A stretch of DNA of 64,000 bases from a virus, in IMG/VR virus record IMGVR_UViG_3300034063_000636, positions 1 to 64,000 of that record; one strand, written 5' to 3'. The notes under the pieces are model-generated. The model did not search any database and was not told the DNA's origin. It saw only the letters and a program-made list of their open reading frames with translations. The translations under genes and the position numbers were made by a program. This document shows, piece by piece, positions 15,412 to 22,426 of this stretch. Every line of letters starts with the position of its first letter. Position 1 is the first letter of the stretch.

Positions 15412-15833
15412 TGGACGCTCAATTGATTCAAGAAATCAAGAACGAAATTCTCGGTCTTCAAGCAAAGTTGGAAGAGATCACTGCTCGCAACACACCGAAG
15501 GTTATGCCTGAGTATGATCTCGATATTGCACTGACGATGTACGCTGATCATTTGGTCAGGGACTATTATCGTTTTGACAAGAGTGGCGTTGATCTCAGAG
15601 CAGAAAGCAAGTTTGAAATCGATTATCATCGTGGTCGCAAGTTTCTGAAGGTTGTTTCCAAGCATTATGGCTCTGTGTCTTCCCATAGTTTCATCTGTGT
15701 CAAGGCTCATGACCAGTGGAAGGTTGGTGACATTCTGAAGGCTGCTTCGTGGGCTCAACCTGCGAAGAATTTTGCTCGTGGCAATGTTTTGAATCCGAGT
15801 TCTTATATCAATCATCGATGGACGGGTGCCTAA
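15411..15833 (+). CDS. Hypothetical protein, 140 aa
   Basis: An N-terminal coiled coil (IQEIKNEILGLQAKLEEI) is followed by a beta-rich C-terminal half (KFEIDYHRGRKFLKVVSKHY). It is coupled to both neighbours by stop/start overlap. No catalytic motif; unrecognised. Confidence 0.6.
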   Translation: MDAQLIQEIKNEILGLQAKLEEITARNTPKVMPEYDLDIALTMYADHLVRDYYRFDKSGVDLRAESKFEIDYHRGRKFLKVVSKHYGSVSSHSFICVKAHDQWKVGDILKAASWAQPAKNFARGNVLNPSSYINHRWTGA

Positions 15834-16243
15834 TGTCAGTGAATGTTCCTAAAATTGGTTCACGTGTTCGTGTCACGACGATGTATCCAAACACGGTTGT
15901 GTATCGCAATAGTGACAATGGCTATGTGACATACACTCGTGAGGGTGTGGTTGTTCCGTCAATCTTTCGCGATCCATTCATGTTCGCTGTTGAGACTGGC
16001 GCACCTGATCATCCTGTGAGTGAGTTCAATGCGAAGTCACAGCACGTTGTGAAGATTGAGTACATTGTTGGTGGTGCGCAGCAAGTTGCAACTGACAACA
16101 AGGCATGGAAGGTCAAGAGCACAGATGGAAAGAAAATCTATCTTGTTCAGCGTGTGAATGGTAAGTTTAGTTGCACCTGTACTGGCTTTGAGTTCCGCAA
16201 GGACTGTAAGCATATTGGTGCTGTGGCGAAAAAGGTTGCGTGA
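15833..16243 (+). CDS. SWIM-like zinc-finger protein, 136 aa
   Basis: An N-terminal beta region (GSRVRVTTMYPNTVVYRN) precedes a C-terminal CxC...CxH cluster (FSCTCTGFEFRKDCKHIGAV) that fits the SWIM zinc-finger pattern used for DNA or protein binding. ATG 15833 overlaps the previous stop as TAATG and is preferred over an in-frame upstream start that would run through the neighbour. Target unknown. Confidence 0.65.
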   Translation: MSVNVPKIGSRVRVTTMYPNTVVYRNSDNGYVTYTREGVVVPSIFRDPFMFAVETGAPDHPVSEFNAKSQHVVKIEYIVGGAQQVATDNKAWKVKSTDGKKIYLVQRVNGKFSCTCTGFEFRKDCKHIGAVAKKVA

Positions 16244-16602
16244 TGTCATATCAATCTGCATTGATTGCTGCTGGTGCGAATGTAATTGCGTTCGAACACT
16301 TTGGAGATTGGCAAGGCTCATGGGTTGCTCTTGTTGAGTATCGTGGTGAGCGTGGTTGGGTGCAAGGTTCATTTGGCTCTTGCGATCACTGCGATGCATT
16401 TGAAGCAGAGTTTGGTTGGGATGCTGCAGAGGAAGCCGACTACCAAACACGTCTTGCTTCTTTCGGCGAATCGTATTTGGGTGGACTTCAAACAACTGAA
16501 TCGATTCTTGCAGAACATGCGCCGAATGCGCATTGGGATGAAGATGCAGACAACATTGTGTTTTGGGTTCGTGAGACCGCACAGACTTATCGGGTGGTAT
16601 GA
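16243..16602 (+). CDS. Conserved phage protein, 119 aa
   Basis: GDWQGSWVALVEYRGERGWV followed by GSFGSCDHCDAFEAEFG is a pattern seen in uncharacterised proteins of several phages; the CxxC could bind metal. ATG 16243 overlaps the previous TGA; a GTG three bases upstream is possible. Function unknown. Confidence 0.65.
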   Translation: MSYQSALIAAGANVIAFEHFGDWQGSWVALVEYRGERGWVQGSFGSCDHCDAFEAEFGWDAAEEADYQTRLASFGESYLGGLQTTESILAEHAPNAHWDEDADNIVFWVRETAQTYRVV

Positions 16603-16817
16603 TGAACGAACGAATCAAACAACTTGCTGAACAGGCTGGAATCACGACCAATTTGGATACTGATTATTTTGAAAAAGACAGTAACAAATGGGTTGACTGT
16701 TATTCAGACAAGTTTGCCGAGTTGATTGTTCGGGAATGTATTGATGTTGTATCTCAATGCAATCTCGTAGGTGTTGATCCTATAGCACATATCAAAGTTC
16801 ATTTTGGAGTAAAATAA
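16599..16817 (+). CDS. Conserved small phage protein, 72 aa
   Basis: MNERIKQLAEQAG followed by KFAELIVRECIDVV and a C-terminal HFGV matches a common small phage protein of unknown role, often encoded near other small accessory genes. ATG 16602 is an equally good start. Coupled to both neighbours. Confidence 0.65.
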   Translation: MMNERIKQLAEQAGITTNLDTDYFEKDSNKWVDCYSDKFAELIVRECIDVVSQCNLVGVDPIAHIKVHFGVK

Positions 16818-17053
16818 TGAGCGAACACGGTCATTGTCCAAACTGCAATGCTGATCTTGATGGTGGTTCTATTTGGGAACACTTCTTCAAGGAAACTGGA
16901 GATGAGCGAGAAGCAACAAGAATTGCTGATATGTATGGTGCAACTCGTGAACGTGGAAGGTTTGGTCGCGCAATTGGACTATATGATCGCGATCAAGACC
17001 GAACTGTTGCTTGGAAGTGTCCAGATTGTGAACATGTATGGGAGAGAACATGA
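16817..17053 (+). CDS. Zinc-ribbon protein, 78 aa
   Basis: CPNCNADL near the N-terminus and CPDCEHVWER at the C-terminus form two CxxC knuckles about 55 residues apart, bracketing a helical charged segment. Probably a small zinc-stabilised accessory protein. It overlaps both neighbours. Confidence 0.65.
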   Translation: MSEHGHCPNCNADLDGGSIWEHFFKETGDEREATRIADMYGATRERGRFGRAIGLYDRDQDRTVAWKCPDCEHVWERT

Positions 17054-17313
17054 CAGAAGCATATGTAGATGAGAATGGTCGAATTCAAATAAAGTTTGAT
17101 CGACTTGAAATGGAAACGCAGATCATGTCTTGCTGGAACGTTACAACTGATCTTAAAGATCTGACTGAAGGTGTTTTAGAATATGACATGAGTCCAGATC
17201 AAATAGCGAATGCATTGATGGGAATGCAAGAACTATATGAAATTCGATTTGACAAACTGTTTAGAACATTTGAACAACTGGTGAATCAACATGGCAAAAC
17301 TCTCGATCAGTAA
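17050..17313 (+). CDS. Conserved small phage protein, 87 aa
   Basis: METQIMSCWNVTTDLKDLTE is a recurring motif of a small helical phage protein of unknown function. ATG 17050 overlaps the previous stop (ATGA); an upstream in-frame start would intrude further into the zinc-ribbon gene. Its 3' end overlaps the next gene by 23 bases. Confidence 0.62.
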   Translation: MTEAYVDENGRIQIKFDRLEMETQIMSCWNVTTDLKDLTEGVLEYDMSPDQIANALMGMQELYEIRFDKLFRTFEQLVNQHGKTLDQ

Positions 17314-17494
17314 ACCGCAATGTTTCACCGACTTTCAGTGGGAGTTGTATCAGATAGAATTGCAAACAGTCAAGAACAGCAAAACACTTGACATTTGTTT
17401 TGATTGTACGGTAGAATATCAAGTCAAGATGCGCAAAGAAGGCAAGTGTGCGTTTCCGATGAAGCGTCTGAACAAGGTCACGGAGTATGTGTGA
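17291..17494 (+). CDS. Hypothetical cysteine-containing protein, 67 aa
   Basis: Starts MAKLSISKPQCFTDFQWELY and carries spaced cysteines (CFDCTVEY, KCAFPMKRLN) that could bind zinc. It overlaps the preceding gene by 23 bases and the next by a stop/start junction. Unrecognised. Confidence 0.55.
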   Translation: MAKLSISKPQCFTDFQWELYQIELQTVKNSKTLDICFDCTVEYQVKMRKEGKCAFPMKRLNKVTEYV

Positions 17495-17643
17495 TGGCAA
17501 TTCCTATAGTTGATTTGTTGTTTCTTATTGGAACTTCAGTTGCTGCTTTCCTCAATCGTGGAACATTAATCGGTTGGATGTGCACACTCTTGGTGCTTTG
17601 GCAAGTTTGGAATTTGATTCGATTTTATAAAGAACATCCTTGA
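17494..17643 (+). CDS. Small membrane protein, 49 aa
   Basis: Nearly the whole chain is hydrophobic (PIVDLLFLIGTSVAAFLN, then GWMCTLLVLWQVWNLIRF), consistent with two membrane segments. ATG 17494 overlaps the previous TGA. Last gene of the accessory block before the tRNA array; role unknown. Confidence 0.55.
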   Translation: MAIPIVDLLFLIGTSVAAFLNRGTLIGWMCTLLVLWQVWNLIRFYKEHP

Positions 17644-17786
17644 TTTTTTTGATATTGTACTATATACTATTTGAAGAATTTTCCTGCGTGATTCGCGACG
17701 CCCTCATCTTCTTGAGGTGGGACAAGAGTTCCACGGTGCCTATGAATTTCCCCTCCCGCACCGAAAACCGCGATCTTTTTAAGGTG
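17644..17786 (+). other. Intergenic structured segment
   Basis: No gene. CCTCA/TGAGG (around 17710-17725) and GTGG/CCAC hairpins are visible, followed by CCCCTCCC and an AT tract. It may terminate the upstream operon before the tRNA promoter. Confidence 0.35.
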
Positions 17787-17839
17787 TTGATTTTAAAAGG
17801 TTTTTAGTTGTTGTCTTTTGCAGCCTTGTACGTTAGAAT
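17787..17839 (+). promoter_or_regulatory. tRNA-array promoter with upstream TTGATT box
   Basis: TTGATT (17787-17792), -35 TTGTCT (17811-17816), a 17 bp spacer and TAGAAT (17834-17839). The geometry is the same as in the accessory-gene promoters. About 60 bases precede the first tRNA, including a GAGCG...GCTC hairpin. Confidence 0.68.
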
Positions 17840-17898
17840 ATATGTATAAGGTTGATGAGCGTCCTTCGCGATTGCTCTTGCTGTTTAAAAATATTATT

Positions 17899-17974
17899 GC
17901 CGCTGTAGCACAACTGGTAGTGCACCTGATTTGTAATCAGGGGGTTGTAGGTTCGAGTCCTATCGGCGGCACCA
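17899..17974 (+). tRNA. tRNA-Thr (UGU)
   Basis: Cloverleaf with acceptor GCCGCTG/CGGCGGC, anticodon loop TTTGTAA, T-loop TTCGAGT and encoded CCA. Confidence 0.93.
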
Positions 17975-17975
17975 T

Positions 17976-18050
17976 GGACCCATCGTCTAACGGTCAGGAC
18001 ACAGCCCTTTCACGGCTGGAATAGGGATTCGAATTCCCTTGGGTTCACCA
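17976..18050 (+). tRNA. tRNA-Glu (UUC)
   Basis: Acceptor GGACCCA/TGGGTTC, anticodon loop CTTTCAC, T-loop TTCGAAT, encoded CCA; one base after tRNA-Thr. Confidence 0.92.
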
Positions 18051-18071
18051 AATTTTTGTTATGAGATTTTT

Positions 18072-18145
18072 GGGACTGAAACATTAAAGTGATGTAACGG
18101 ACTTTTAATCCGTAAAAGAGGGAGCGTTACCCTCCAGTCCTACCA
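18072..18145 (+). tRNA. tRNA-Lys (UUU), non-canonical loops
   Basis: All stems pair: acceptor GGGACTG/CAGTCCT, D-stem ACAT/ATGT, anticodon stem ACGGA/TCCGT with loop CTTTTAA, T-stem GAGGG/CCCTC, encoded CCA. But the T-loop is AGCGTTA instead of TTCRANN, and the D-loop TAAAGTG lacks the GG pair, so the usual elbow contacts are missing. Confidence 0.72.
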
Positions 18146-18161
18146 AATTGTGAAACGGTTT

Positions 18162-18236
18162 TGGCGAGTAGCACAGCGGCAGTGCAAATGACTGTTAATC
18201 ATTAGGTCGTTGGTTCGATCCCAACCTCGCCAGCCA
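18162..18236 (+). tRNA. tRNA-Asn (GUU)
   Basis: Acceptor TGGCGAG/CTCGCCA with G discriminator, anticodon loop CTGTTAA, T-loop TTCGATC, encoded CCA. Confidence 0.93.
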
Positions 18237-18238
18237 TC

Positions 18239-18308
18239 TTGGTGCTTGCAGGGAATTCACTGTGAGTCATCCGTCGGTGCAAAGACTTTTCCGTTTGAAT
18301 AGCACCAA
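18239..18308 (+). ncRNA. tRNA-sized element closed by a 7 bp stem
   Basis: TTGGTGC and GCACCAA enclose 56 bases; an inner GCAG/CTGT could be a D-like stem. No anticodon arm or T-loop can be drawn. A competing helix TTCCGTTTG (18289-18297) with CGAACGGAA (18322-18330) crosses its 3' border. Possible degenerate tRNA or part of a larger structured RNA. Confidence 0.3.
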
Positions 18309-18343
18309 CGATATATGAGAGCGAACGGAATGCATTCTATGTT

Positions 18344-18388
18344 GCGTGGGGGCATAGATAAGAACGAACCTTAAATGGTAGCCCACGC
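18344..18388 (+). ncRNA. Short element closed by a 7 bp stem
   Basis: GCGTGGG and CCCACGC pair across 31 bases and are followed by ATTTTT, directly before tRNA-Ala. Could be a processing hairpin or weak terminator. Confidence 0.3.
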
Positions 18389-18395
18389 CATTTTT

Positions 18396-18470
18396 GGGGG
18401 ATTAGTGCTAATGGGAACACGCTGCGTTTGCATCGCAGAGTTGAGAGTTCGATTCTCTCATCCTCCACCA
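18396..18470 (+). tRNA. tRNA-Ala (UGC)
   Basis: Acceptor GGGGGAT/ATCCTCC places a G-U at position 3:70, the alanine identity pair. Anticodon loop TTTGCAT, T-loop TTCGATT, encoded CCA. Confidence 0.92.
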
Positions 18471-18576
18471 AAACGTTCCGTCTAATCAGCGGATAGTCTA
18501 CCCAGATGATGAGAAACGGTGTGATAGCCGTAGGGTGGTTCCAGTCTAACCGAACTGGCGCTGGCAATGCGAGAAT

Positions 18577-18645
18577 CCTCTTTGGTCGGGATGCGGATAC
18601 CACATAAGTGTTTGTGGTGGGATGACAAAAACCGCCGCAAAGAGG
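18577..18645 (+). ncRNA. tRNA-sized element closed by an 8 bp stem
   Basis: CCTCTTTG and CAAAGAGG enclose 53 bases containing a 6 bp ACCACA/TGTGGT hairpin. It is not a recognisable tRNA and has no coding potential of its own. It sits between tRNA-Ala and tRNA-Gln. Confidence 0.35.
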
Positions 18646-18664
18646 AAGCAACTAATTTAGGATC

Positions 18665-18739
18665 GCTGGATGTGGCGAGCAGTAATGTGTCGCCTTCATC
18701 GGATGCCCAGAACGAGCAAACCCAGTTGTCTCATCCAGC
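18665..18739 (+). ncRNA. 75-base element closed by an 8 bp stem
   Basis: GCTGGATG and CATCCAGC enclose a GGCGA/TCGCC hairpin and an unpaired middle; ACTTTTTA follows. The length equals a tRNA, but no anticodon arm or T-arm is found. Confidence 0.35.
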
Positions 18740-18748
18740 ACTTTTTAT

Positions 18749-18822
18749 TGAGGAGTCGTCTAACGGCAGGACAGCAGGTTTTGATCCTGCTTATCGTGGT
18801 TCGAATCCATGCTCCTCAGCCA
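18749..18822 (+). tRNA. tRNA-Gln (UUG)
   Basis: Acceptor TGAGGAG/CTCCTCA with G discriminator, anticodon loop TTTTGAT, T-loop TTCGAAT, encoded CCA. Confidence 0.93.
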
Positions 18823-18826
18823 TATT

Positions 18827-18912
18827 GGGTGAACGGCGAAGTTGGAGAGTCGCGTCGGACTGTAAATCCGCTGCCATTGGCTGAGTAGGTTCGAATCCTA
18901 CTTCACCCACCA
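18827..18912 (+). tRNA. tRNA-Tyr (GUA)
   Basis: Acceptor GGGTGAA/TTCACCC, anticodon loop CTGTAAA, long variable arm as expected for bacterial tRNA-Tyr, T-loop TTCGAAT, encoded CCA. Confidence 0.92.
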
Positions 18913-18916
18913 TTTT

Positions 18917-18991
18917 GTTGCGGTGGCAGAAAAGTTATGCAAGAGTCTGCAAAACTCTTTTATGCTGGTGCGATTCCAGTCCGCAACTCCA
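18917..18991 (+). tRNA. tRNA-Cys (GCA), variant loops
   Basis: Acceptor GTTGCGG/CCGCAAC with the U73 discriminator typical of tRNA-Cys, anticodon stem AGAGT/ACTCT with loop CTGCAAA, encoded CCA. The T-loop is TGCGATT rather than TTCGATT and the D-loop lacks a GG pair. Confidence 0.8.
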
Positions 18992-18997
18992 GTTTAT

Positions 18998-19072
18998 GCG
19001 CGATTAACTCAGTGGTAGAGTAGCGCCTTTACACGGCGAATGTCGGGAGTTCGACCCTCTCATCGCGCACCA
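18998..19072 (+). tRNA. tRNA-Val (UAC)
   Basis: Acceptor GCGCGAT/ATCGCGC, anticodon loop TTTACAC, T-loop TTCGACC, encoded CCA. Confidence 0.92.
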
Positions 19073-19085
19073 GTTTGGAGTGATT

Positions 19086-19313
19086 ATGAAAAAATATATT
19101 CATGTCAATCAACATATAATTAGATCAAATAAAAAGAACAATGAGAATAATCCTGTGCTTACCATCAAGGAAGGCAGGAAGAACACTTATTGTCATCGTG
19201 TGAAGATTCACGGACCAAGTGAAGTTGTATACTCAGGAAATGAGAAATTACTTCTTCCTTGTGGTGCAAGAGTTGCTGTAGTTACAGAAAGCGAAATTGA
19301 AATTGTAGAATAA
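19086..19313 (+). CDS. Conserved small T4-like phage protein, 75 aa
   Basis: MKKYIHVNQHIIRSNKKNNE and a C-terminal CGARVAVVTESEIEIVE match a small basic, beta-rich protein that recurs in T4-like phages with unknown function. TTGGAG lies six bases before ATG 19086, preferred over GTG 19080. It lies between tRNA genes. Confidence 0.68.
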   Translation: MKKYIHVNQHIIRSNKKNNENNPVLTIKEGRKNTYCHRVKIHGPSEVVYSGNEKLLLPCGARVAVVTESEIEIVE

Positions 19314-19323
19314 ATAAGAGAAT

Positions 19324-19581
19324 ATGAATATGTTAAATCAATTACTTGAATATCTAAGTCCAAAAGTTGTTCGCAATACAACTCCTGATAGACTTGTGGA
19401 AAATCGACCGCAAGTTCTCAAGCCTACGCATGAAATTTATAAGGACACCAAGAAAGAGTGGCGGTGGCGTATCACTGCACGCAATGGTGATATTATTGCT
19501 GCCTCTTGCGAAGGATATAAGAATAAAGTTGACGCCGAGAAGAATTTAAGGTATATTACTAATCTAAGAATCGGACAGTAG
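19324..19581 (+). CDS. YegP/DUF1508-like protein
   Basis: The C-terminal domain [20 protein letters not shown] with [13 protein letters not shown] matches the YegP (DUF1508) fold, a small domain thought to bind ligand or protein; an N-terminal helix of about 40 residues precedes it. The last ten bases of the gene, including its TAG stop, are the first bases of tRNA-Pro, so mRNA and tRNA cannot both be made intact from one transcript. Confidence 0.68.
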   Translation: MNMLNQLLEYLSPKVVRNTTPDRLVENRPQVLKPTHEIYKDTKKEWRWRITARNGDIIAASCEGYKNKVDAEKNLRYITNLRIGQ

Positions 19582-19648
19582 CACAGCCTGGTAGTGCATC
19601 TGCTTTGGGAGCAGAGGGTCGGAGGTTCGAATCCTCTCTGTCCGACCA
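19572..19648 (+). tRNA. tRNA-Pro (UGG)
   Basis: Acceptor CGGACAG/CTGTCCG, anticodon loop TTTGGGA, T-loop TTCGAAT, encoded CCA. The 5' end overlaps the DUF1508-like gene. Confidence 0.93.
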
Positions 19649-19664
19649 ATTTTTGGAGATTGTT

Positions 19665-20234
19665 ATGGCAAATCATGTGAATACTTCGGTTCGGTTTGAG
19701 AAACTCAACGATGCTGGTAAAGCAAAGTTGCAAGAACTTTATTCTCGCATTCAACGAGAAGATAAAGGCTATGAATGGTTCAGTGATATTTTTGGTATTG
19801 ATCGTGAAACCAGCAATCTCTATGAGTGGAACGTAGAAAACGTTGGTCCGAAGTGGTGTTACTTCGAAGATCGCGGTGAAGATTATTTCAATACAGTTTC
19901 TGCTTGGAGTTTTCCACAAACAGGATTAGAATGGCTCTTTGAGCAGATTGCTTCTGTTGATCCTGACTTCATTGCCTCTGTGATGTATGAAGACGAAATG
20001 CCAAACTTCTTTGGTGTTTATGTCTACAATAAAGATGGTATCATTGATGGATGCGAGTGGGGCGAAGATGATGAAATCACCGAGATGATGCATGAAATGG
20101 TCCCATCACTTCGTGAATTAGATCAAGAAGAACAGAGCGATGTATATTTTGGTATTTGGTCAGATCATATTTGGGATCTTGTTCATGACAAACAAGATCA
20201 GGTATACAATGACATTATGGAGTCGTTGAAATAA
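19665..20234 (+). CDS. Acidic protein resembling YubB/Api92-type ferredoxin fold
   Basis: A 189-residue acidic protein starting [40 protein letters not shown] recalls the GPKWxY motif of the YubB/DUF1281 ferredoxin-like family found on plasmids and phages. TTGGAG lies upstream of ATG 19665; a longer in-frame start would sit inside tRNA-Pro. Function unknown; assignment tentative. Confidence 0.6.
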   Translation: MANHVNTSVRFEKLNDAGKAKLQELYSRIQREDKGYEWFSDIFGIDRETSNLYEWNVENVGPKWCYFEDRGEDYFNTVSAWSFPQTGLEWLFEQIASVDPDFIASVMYEDEMPNFFGVYVYNKDGIIDGCEWGEDDEITEMMHEMVPSLRELDQEEQSDVYFGIWSDHIWDLVHDKQDQVYNDIMESLK

Positions 20235-20239
20235 TTTTC

Positions 20240-20324
20240 GCGACTGTGGTGGAATCGGTATACACATGACACTTAAAATGTCACGGCGTTAGCCATGTCG
20301 GTTCAAGTCCGACCAGTCGCACCA
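20240..20324 (+). tRNA. tRNA-Leu (UAA)
   Basis: Acceptor GCGACTG/CAGTCGC, anticodon loop CTTAAAA, long variable arm, T-loop TTCAAGT, encoded CCA. Confidence 0.93.
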
Positions 20325-20325
20325 T

Positions 20326-20399
20326 GCGGGATTAGTTTAATGGTAAAACAGCAGATTTCCAATCTTCGGTCGAGAGTTCGATTCTCTCATCCCGCTCCA
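20326..20399 (+). tRNA. tRNA-Gly (UCC)
   Basis: Acceptor GCGGGAT/ATCCCGC with U discriminator, anticodon loop TTTCCAA, T-loop TTCGATT, encoded CCA. One mismatch in the anticodon stem. Confidence 0.9.
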
Positions 20400-20403
20400 T
20401 TTT

Positions 20404-20479
20404 GCGCTCGTAGTTCAGCGGATAGAACAACAGCCTTCTAAGCTGTGGGTCGCAGGTTCGATTCCTGCCGAGCGTGCCA
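20404..20479 (+). tRNA. tRNA-Arg (UCU)
   Basis: Acceptor GCGCTCG/CGAGCGT with G discriminator, anticodon loop CTTCTAA, T-loop TTCGATT, encoded CCA. Confidence 0.93.
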
Positions 20480-20484
20480 CTATT

Positions 20485-20802
20485 ATGAGTCAAACAAAAC
20501 AATTAAAATTTGAAGATCTTCAACCGCATGTAGATATGCTGTGTGATGCTTTAGAAAACAAAGGAGCATCCTCTAGTGGAATTCCAAATCTAGAGGTGTA
20601 TCCATTTGCTGACAAATACAGATATATACTTGCTCAGGTGCGTGCAAAAGAATATACATTTGATGGATTGCTTTGTGATCTTTCTGCACTTCGAGTTCAA
20701 ACACTTGATGCAGCAATGAATAATCAGTACCATAGAGTTGGTAAAATTGTCGAAGCACTTGACATTTTCATATTAAAAGAATATAATAAGTGCATGAATT
20801 AG
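20485..20802 (+). CDS. Hypothetical protein, 105 aa
   Basis: A helical protein starting MSQTKQLKFEDLQPHVDMLC, inserted between tRNA-Arg and tRNA-Ser; the last base of its stop is the first base of tRNA-Ser. No motif recognised and no strong ribosome site, but composition looks coding. Confidence 0.5.
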   Translation: MSQTKQLKFEDLQPHVDMLCDALENKGASSSGIPNLEVYPFADKYRYILAQVRAKEYTFDGLLCDLSALRVQTLDAAMNNQYHRVGKIVEALDIFILKEYNKCMN

Positions 20803-20891
20803 GAAGGGTGGCAGAGCGGTTGAATGCATCAGTCTTGAAAACTGACGTCTCTTTACGGGGACCGTGAGTTCGAATCTCACCCCTTCCGCCA
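20802..20891 (+). tRNA. tRNA-Ser (UGA)
   Basis: Acceptor GGAAGGG/CCCTTCC with G discriminator, anticodon loop CTTGAAA, long variable arm, T-loop TTCGAAT, encoded CCA. Confidence 0.93.
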
Positions 20892-20906
20892 AAATTTGAA
20901 ATCAAT

Positions 20907-20990
20907 GCCCATATGGTGGAATTGGTAGACACGATGGTCTTAGAAGCCATTGCCGAAAGCGTGGGGGTTCGAGTCCCTCTATGGGCACCA
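20907..20990 (+). tRNA. tRNA-Leu (UAG)
   Basis: Acceptor GCCCATA/TATGGGC, anticodon loop CTTAGAA, long variable arm, T-loop TTCGAGT, encoded CCA. Confidence 0.93.
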
Positions 20991-21004
20991 GTTTGGAGAA
21001 GATT

Positions 21005-21847
21005 ATGAGTTACACAATTGGAATTATCGGCAAAGGATTTGTCGGTGGCGCAATGTATGAAAACTTTAAAGATGTTTTCAATACACTTGTTTGGGATACT
21101 GATGAGTCGAAACGTAACGTTGCAACATTTAAAGAGTTTGTTGAACAGTCTGAGATTATTTTTGTTTGTGTTCCAACACCAAGCCGACAAGATGGTTCTT
21201 GCGATACTAGTATTGTTGGATCAGTCTTAGACGATATTGCTCAAGTCGATCGTCGCAAATATGTTGTAATTAAATCCACAGTAACTCCTGGAACAACATC
21301 GCGTTACGCATCCGATTTCAACATGACAATTGGATTCAATCCTGAATTTCTCACAGAAGTCAATGCACACAATGACTTTCGAAATCAACGGTTGATTGTT
21401 ATTGGTGCAGATGATTCTGGTCTTGCTACTGTAATGACTCAATTATACTATGAGTTCAATTCAGCAGTCGACAATCATGCTCATGTGATTCAACGTACAA
21501 CGAAAGAAGCCGAGTTGTTCAAGTATCTTGCAAATAGTTTCTTGGCAACGAAAGTTATTTTCGCAAATGAGTTTAAAATTCTTTGCGATAAAGTCGACGT
21601 TGATTATGGTCGTATTGCAGAACTGGCTGTTCTTGATAAACGATTAGGACATACGCACTGGCGTGTTCCTGGTCCAGACGGACAATACGGATTCGGTGGA
21701 AGTTGCTTTCCGAAAGACACATCTGCACTATTATCATATGCTGACGAAGTGGGAACCGCACTGTGGATGCTCACTGAAGCAACTTATATCAACGAAGATC
21801 TTCGTGGTGAAAAGTTTATGAAACTCGAATTGGTCGAAGATAAATAA
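21005..21847 (+). CDS. ugd: UDP-glucose 6-dehydrogenase, short form
   Basis: Oxidises UDP-glucose to UDP-glucuronate with NAD. An N-terminal Rossmann motif (GIIGKGFVG, residues 6-14), VCVPTPSRQDGSCD, STVTPGTT, the GFNPEFLTE strand, and the catalytic GFGGSCFPKDT (Cys234) are all present. At 280 residues it stops shortly after the central dimerisation helix and lacks most of the C-terminal UDP-binding domain of usual enzymes (about 390-450). It could be a minimal active form, as in some phages, or depend on a partner. GGAGAAG precedes ATG 21005. Its product is the substrate of the UDP-xylose synthase at 7049. Confidence 0.83.
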   Translation: MSYTIGIIGKGFVGGAMYENFKDVFNTLVWDTDESKRNVATFKEFVEQSEIIFVCVPTPSRQDGSCDTSIVGSVLDDIAQVDRRKYVVIKSTVTPGTTSRYASDFNMTIGFNPEFLTEVNAHNDFRNQRLIVIGADDSGLATVMTQLYYEFNSAVDNHAHVIQRTTKEAELFKYLANSFLATKVIFANEFKILCDKVDVDYGRIAELAVLDKRLGHTHWRVPGPDGQYGFGGSCFPKDTSALLSYADEVGTALWMLTEATYINEDLRGEKFMKLELVEDK

Positions 21848-21853
21848 TACATT

Positions 21854-22426
21854 ATGAGTTTAGTATTAGTTGTAGACAAAGGTGGAATGCCCAAAGACTG
21901 GGTGAACTTTGAAATGGCAGCGTGTTACTATGCCAAGAATAAAGTTCTCTGGGAATTGGGTGAAAAGATGAAAACCATGCTCGGTGGTCACAATCAGCAT
22001 GGTGAACAGTCGCGCATCGATATCTCTTGCATCATTGGTGTGAGTGGTCCATTACTAGGCGACAAATTCTATAATCAGCAAACTGTATTCGCCGATCGTA
22101 TGACATTATATGCTCGCGATTGGCACATCTGTGCTTATTGTGGAGATGAATTTAGCACTAGTCAATTGACAATTGATCACGTTCAGCCAAAGTCTCGTGG
22201 TGGCACGAATCAGTGGACAAATTGCGTCACTGCTTGTCGTCCATGTAACCATAAAAAGGGATGGAAGACGCCAGAAGAAGCAAAGATGCATCTTCTATAC
22301 GTTCCTTATGCTCCAACTGTACATGAGAGAATCTTACTAAAGAATCGTAAAGTTCTCGCTGATCAAATGGAATTTCTGAAAGCGAGCATTCCTAAACATA
22401 GTAGAGTATGGAGAAATATGATATGA
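21854..22426 (+). CDS. HNH endonuclease
   Basis: A C-terminal HNH domain with zinc knuckles CAYCGDEF and CRPCNHKKG around the core IDHVQPKSRGG...NCVTAC; the N-terminal 85 residues are unique and may bind DNA or a partner. Length 190. It could be a homing-type nuclease, given its place in a tRNA array, or a host-DNA degrading enzyme. It starts seven bases after the ugd stop. Catalytic residues look intact. Confidence 0.82.
   Translation: MSLVLVVDKGGMPKDWVNFEMAACYYAKNKVLWELGEKMKTMLGGHNQHGEQSRIDISCIIGVSGPLLGDKFYNQQTVFADRMTLYARDWHICAYCGDEFSTSQLTIDHVQPKSRGGTNQWTNCVTACRPCNHKKGWKTPEEAKMHLLYVPYAPTVHERILLKNRKVLADQMEFLKASIPKHSRVWRNMI

Noticed and set aside
17818-18024. 68-codon open frame over tRNA-Thr and tRNA-Glu
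   Set aside because: It covers two complete tRNAs and begins inside the promoter; the frame is a by-product of the RNA sequences.
18471-18560. Additional tRNA starting at GTTCCGT near 18475
   Set aside because: The acceptor would have a mismatch, no T-loop or 7-base anticodon loop can be formed and no CCA follows.
18337-18884. Open frames of about 105 codons on both strands across 18337-18884
   Set aside because: They run through tRNA-Ala, tRNA-Gln and tRNA-Tyr and lack ribosome sites; composition follows the RNA genes.
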